A stretch of DNA of 64,000 bases from CAXBNB01 sp965267535 (GTDB taxonomy: Bacteria; Bacteroidota; Bacteroidia; Cytophagales; Cyclobacteriaceae), in contig OZ254082.1 in assembly GCA_965267535.1 (NCBI GenBank), positions 2,294,001-2,358,000 of the forward strand, written 5' to 3'. Numbering within the stretch: position 1 is the stretch's first letter; the number at the start of each line of letters is the position of its first letter. A program made the translations under genes and the position numbers. The notes under the pieces were generated by a model. The model had not been told where the DNA came from. It ran no database searches and was given only the letters and a program-made list of their open reading frames with translations. Positions 61,754 to 64,000 of this stretch are shown in pieces.

Positions 61754-64000
61754 CTATTTTTCAAGTATATTCTTATAGTTTTCCTGAAATTCATAGAACG
61801 ACTGCTGAATATCCAGGAGTTTGTCCATAACATTGTCTGCTTTGTTTTCTTTGAGCTGTCCTTCCAGATCTTTCGTTTTTCGTTCGAGGCGTTCTATACC
61901 CAGCGTGCCGGAGCTACCCTTGAGTGTGTGGAGTTCACGCTGCAATTCTTCCATGTTGTTGTTTTGAGCCAGGGTCAGGCAGTTGGCAATTTGTGAGCCG
62001 GCTTCATGTTCAAAGTCTTTCAGTACAGAGTTTACCAATTCATGTCCGCCATATTTAAACAACTGATTAAGAGTGTTTTGATTGATGATGAGCTCCTGAG
62101 ATTCGTCTTCAAATACGTTTTTCTCTACAGAAGAAGGCTCGAAAGAAAGATACTCTTTTACTTTATTTATCAGTGATTGAGCTTTTATGGGTTTAGCTAT
62201 ATAATCGTCGAGACCCTGAGTAAGAAAACGAGACCTGTCTTCTTCCATGGAGTAGGCGGTCATGGCTACTACGGGAGGCAAATGCACTTCTGTTAGCTTT
62301 TTGATGTGTCGGGTAGCCTCTACACCGTCCATCTCGGGCATTTGAATGTCCATGAAAATAAGGTCATAGCGATTGGCTTTTACTTTTTCTATGGCTTGCG
62401 CCCCTCCGTCGGCCAGGTGCACAATACAGCCGGCCTTGGACAAAATCTGGCCGGCCACCTTACGGTTTACATGGTTGTCGTCCACGATCAGTATTACCGG
62501 CACATCTCCTACAAACTCTTTGCTGATTTTTGCAGGGCCGGATTGTTCGGGCATTAGTGCTTCAGATTTGGTAGGTATGGTTCCTTCGAAGGTAAACCAA
62601 AAAGTGCTACCCAGTCCCGGTGTAGATGCTACGCCTATTTCACCGTTCATTGTTTTTACCAGCTCCTTCGAAATGGCCAGTCCCAGTCCAGTGCCCGGGT
62701 ATATCTTAGTGCTGGAATTGTCGAGTTGGTTAAAGTTGGTAAACAGGTCGTTTATACTTTCTTTGGCTATGCCTATGCCTTCATCCTTTATCTGAACCTT
62801 GAATATGCATTTGTTTTTCGTTTTACTGGTCAGCTGTAAGCTTATGTTTATGGTGCCTTTTCCTTCCGAAAATTTAATAGCATTAGATGTCAGGTTGGAG
62901 AGTACCTGTAGTAGTCTGGTTTCGTCCAGCATGACTACCTTGGGCAGGTTATTGCCCAGGTGATAGTAGAGGCAGGTGTTGTTTGAGTGAGCCTGTTGTG
63001 AATACAGGTCGTATAGTTTTTCGAAGGTGGCCACCAGGTTTACCGGCTTTTTCTTTAGTTCCATTTTGCCTGCTTCGATTTTAGAAAGGTCTAAAATGTC
63101 GTTGAGGATGTCTAGCAGGGTTTCAGATGATTTTTTTATGGTTTTGACATAACTGAATTGCTCGGGATTGAGGTCGGTGCTGCCGATAAGGTCAATCATA
63201 CCCACTATACCGTTCATGGGGGTGCGTATTTCATGGCTCATGTTGGCGAGAAAGCGTTCTTTTACCGCCAGCGATTTTTCGGCTATCTCTTTTGCTTTTA
63301 TTTGCTCTTCGTTGGCTTTTTTGAGCTGAGTGATATCCCGTGCCACACCTTCTATCGATACAGGCTTTCCATTGCGGTATATCAGCCTCATGTTGCACAA
63401 AAACTGCAGTTTTTTTCTTTTTTTGACTTTTACAGTAGCCTGAAAGTTTTTTACATGGTCGTTTTGATATAGGTCTTTCAGGATTTGTTTGGTGTCTATT
63501 TCTGATTTGAAAAACTGCAGAATGTTTTTGCCCTCTATGTTGGCAATGCTGGTACCCATAATGTCTTCTACAGAAGGGCTGGCCATTATGATTTTTCCTT
63601 TCAGGTCGCAGAGAATGTAGATGTCCTGAAAAGATTCGAATATTTCCCTAAACTTCTCTTCGCTTTCTTTTAGTGCCTGACTGGCTTTTCTTTTGTCTGT
63701 GATGTCATTGGCTATTACCGAAACTTCCTCGATACGGCCATTGTCCTGATAGATGGGGTTGATAAACACATCACGCCAGATGTACTGACCATTTTTGTCT
63801 TTGATTTTGTGTTCAAAGTTTATTGTTTTTCCTTCAAAAGCCTGCTGAAACTTGTTGGTCCAAAAGCGTTGCACATTTGGTGGCATTTTGCTGGTTTTTT
63901 CTTTGTAAAAATCCGACCCCACCTTGGCATCTATCTGATAGTAGCTCATGAGAGCGTCGGCGTAGTTGCTGTTGTAGGAGGTCAGGTTTAGTTTTTTATC
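61754..64000 (-). CDS. Hybrid sensor histidine kinase (PAS-PAS-HisKA-HATPase-REC-Hpt), 5' end outside window
   Basis: The frame is open to the window end, so the N-terminus is missing; 748 residues are seen. Order: PAS/PAC domain (ending in VSVIANDITDKRKA), second PAS domain (FESFQDIYILCD...), HisKA with the phospho-acceptor His in NMSHEIRTPMNG, HATPase_c with the G boxes (DEGIGI, GTGLGLAIS), a receiver domain with Asp in LIFMDIQMPEMDG, and an Hpt domain with His in LHTLKGSSGTLG. It can therefore run a complete intramolecular phosphorelay and pass phosphate to the following single-domain regulator. No membrane segment is visible in this part. Confidence 0.95.
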   Translation of the reverse strand, partial: DKKLNLTSYNSNYADALMSYYQIDAKVGSDFYKEKTSKMPPNVQRFWTNKFQQAFEGKTINFEHKIKDKNGQYIWRDVFINPIYQDNGRIEEVSVIANDITDKRKASQALKESEEKFREIFESFQDIYILCDLKGKIIMASPSVEDIMGTSIANIEGKNILQFFKSEIDTKQILKDLYQNDHVKNFQATVKVKKRKKLQFLCNMRLIYRNGKPVSIEGVARDITQLKKANEEQIKAKEIAEKSLAVKERFLANMSHEIRTPMNGIVGMIDLIGSTDLNPEQFSYVKTIKKSSETLLDILNDILDLSKIEAGKMELKKKPVNLVATFEKLYDLYSQQAHSNNTCLYYHLGNNLPKVVMLDETRLLQVLSNLTSNAIKFSEGKGTINISLQLTSKTKNKCIFKVQIKDEGIGIAKESINDLFTNFNQLDNSSTKIYPGTGLGLAISKELVKTMNGEIGVASTPGLGSTFWFTFEGTIPTKSEALMPEQSGPAKISKEFVGDVPVILIVDDNHVNRKVAGQILSKAGCIVHLADGGAQAIEKVKANRYDLIFMDIQMPEMDGVEATRHIKKLTEVHLPPVVAMTAYSMEEDRSRFLTQGLDDYIAKPIKAQSLINKVKEYLSFEPSSVEKNVFEDESQELIINQNTLNQLFKYGGHELVNSVLKDFEHEAGSQIANCLTLAQNNNMEELQRELHTLKGSSGTLGIERLERKTKDLEGQLKENKADNVMDKLLDIQQSFYEFQENYKNILEK

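Overview
The window is a piece of chromosome from a Bacteroidota bacterium, most likely of the order Cytophagales (Fulvivirga, Marivirga, Reichenbachiella or Cytophaga-like). The signs are a giant surface protein with a type IX secretion (T9SS) gliding-motility C-terminal domain, a PorP/SprF partner, OmpA/PD40/TPR proteins, a two-component-regulator-type beta-propeller, an acpP-fabF-rnc cluster, a DUF4494 protein, and candidate promoters of the Bacteroidota type (TTG ... TAnnTTTG). No rRNA, tRNA, CRISPR array or intact insertion sequence was seen. The names are from reading motifs; no database search was run.

Layout. 1-3.2 kb (+): end of a biotin carboxylase (accC), a DUF1015 protein and maf. 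3.3-9.3 kb (-): nadE, then acpP-fabF-rnc, an exported hypothetical protein and a DUF4494 protein with a very acidic tail. 9.4-12.8 kb (+): DEAD-box RNA helicase, gamma-carbonic anhydrase-like protein, DinB-like protein, hotdog thioesterase. 12.9-16 kb (-): membrane-anchored DNA/RNA endonuclease, 3-hydroxyacyl-CoA dehydrogenase, class II aldolase. 16.2-17.4 kb (+): exported carboxypeptidase-regulatory-domain protein.

18.06-48.15 kb (+) is the centrepiece: a 26.1-kb gene for an 8,698-residue modular secreted protein, followed 5 bp later by a PorP/SprF gene and two OmpA-type genes (gaps of 3 bp and -4 bp). This looks like a self-contained cassette: a giant T9SS adhesin, its outer-membrane partner, and two periplasmic proteins, one with a canonical peptidoglycan-binding motif. 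The adhesin carries two long arrays of nearly identical repeats (9 x 300 bp and 13 x 294 bp), each showing recent higher-order duplication, and three collinear five-module blocks. A 616-bp AT-rich intergenic region with a strong palindrome precedes it.

48.1-51.7 kb (-), convergent with the cassette: a periplasmic beta-propeller/Y_Y_Y membrane protein that has no kinase or DNA-binding output domain, translationally coupled to an unrecognised secreted protein. 51.8-55.1 kb (-): a fatty-acid-type operon (acyl-CoA dehydrogenase, APH-like phosphotransferase, divergent 3-hydroxyacyl-CoA dehydrogenase) that resembles a split ACAD10/ACAD11. 55.2-58.1 kb: glycosyltransferase (-), dapD (+) with a clear terminator, and an exported alpha/beta hydrolase (+). 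58.1-64 kb (-): exported helical protein, an RqcH-like NFACT protein, PhnP-like MBL hydrolase, small conserved protein, response regulator, and a hybrid histidine kinase cut by the window end.
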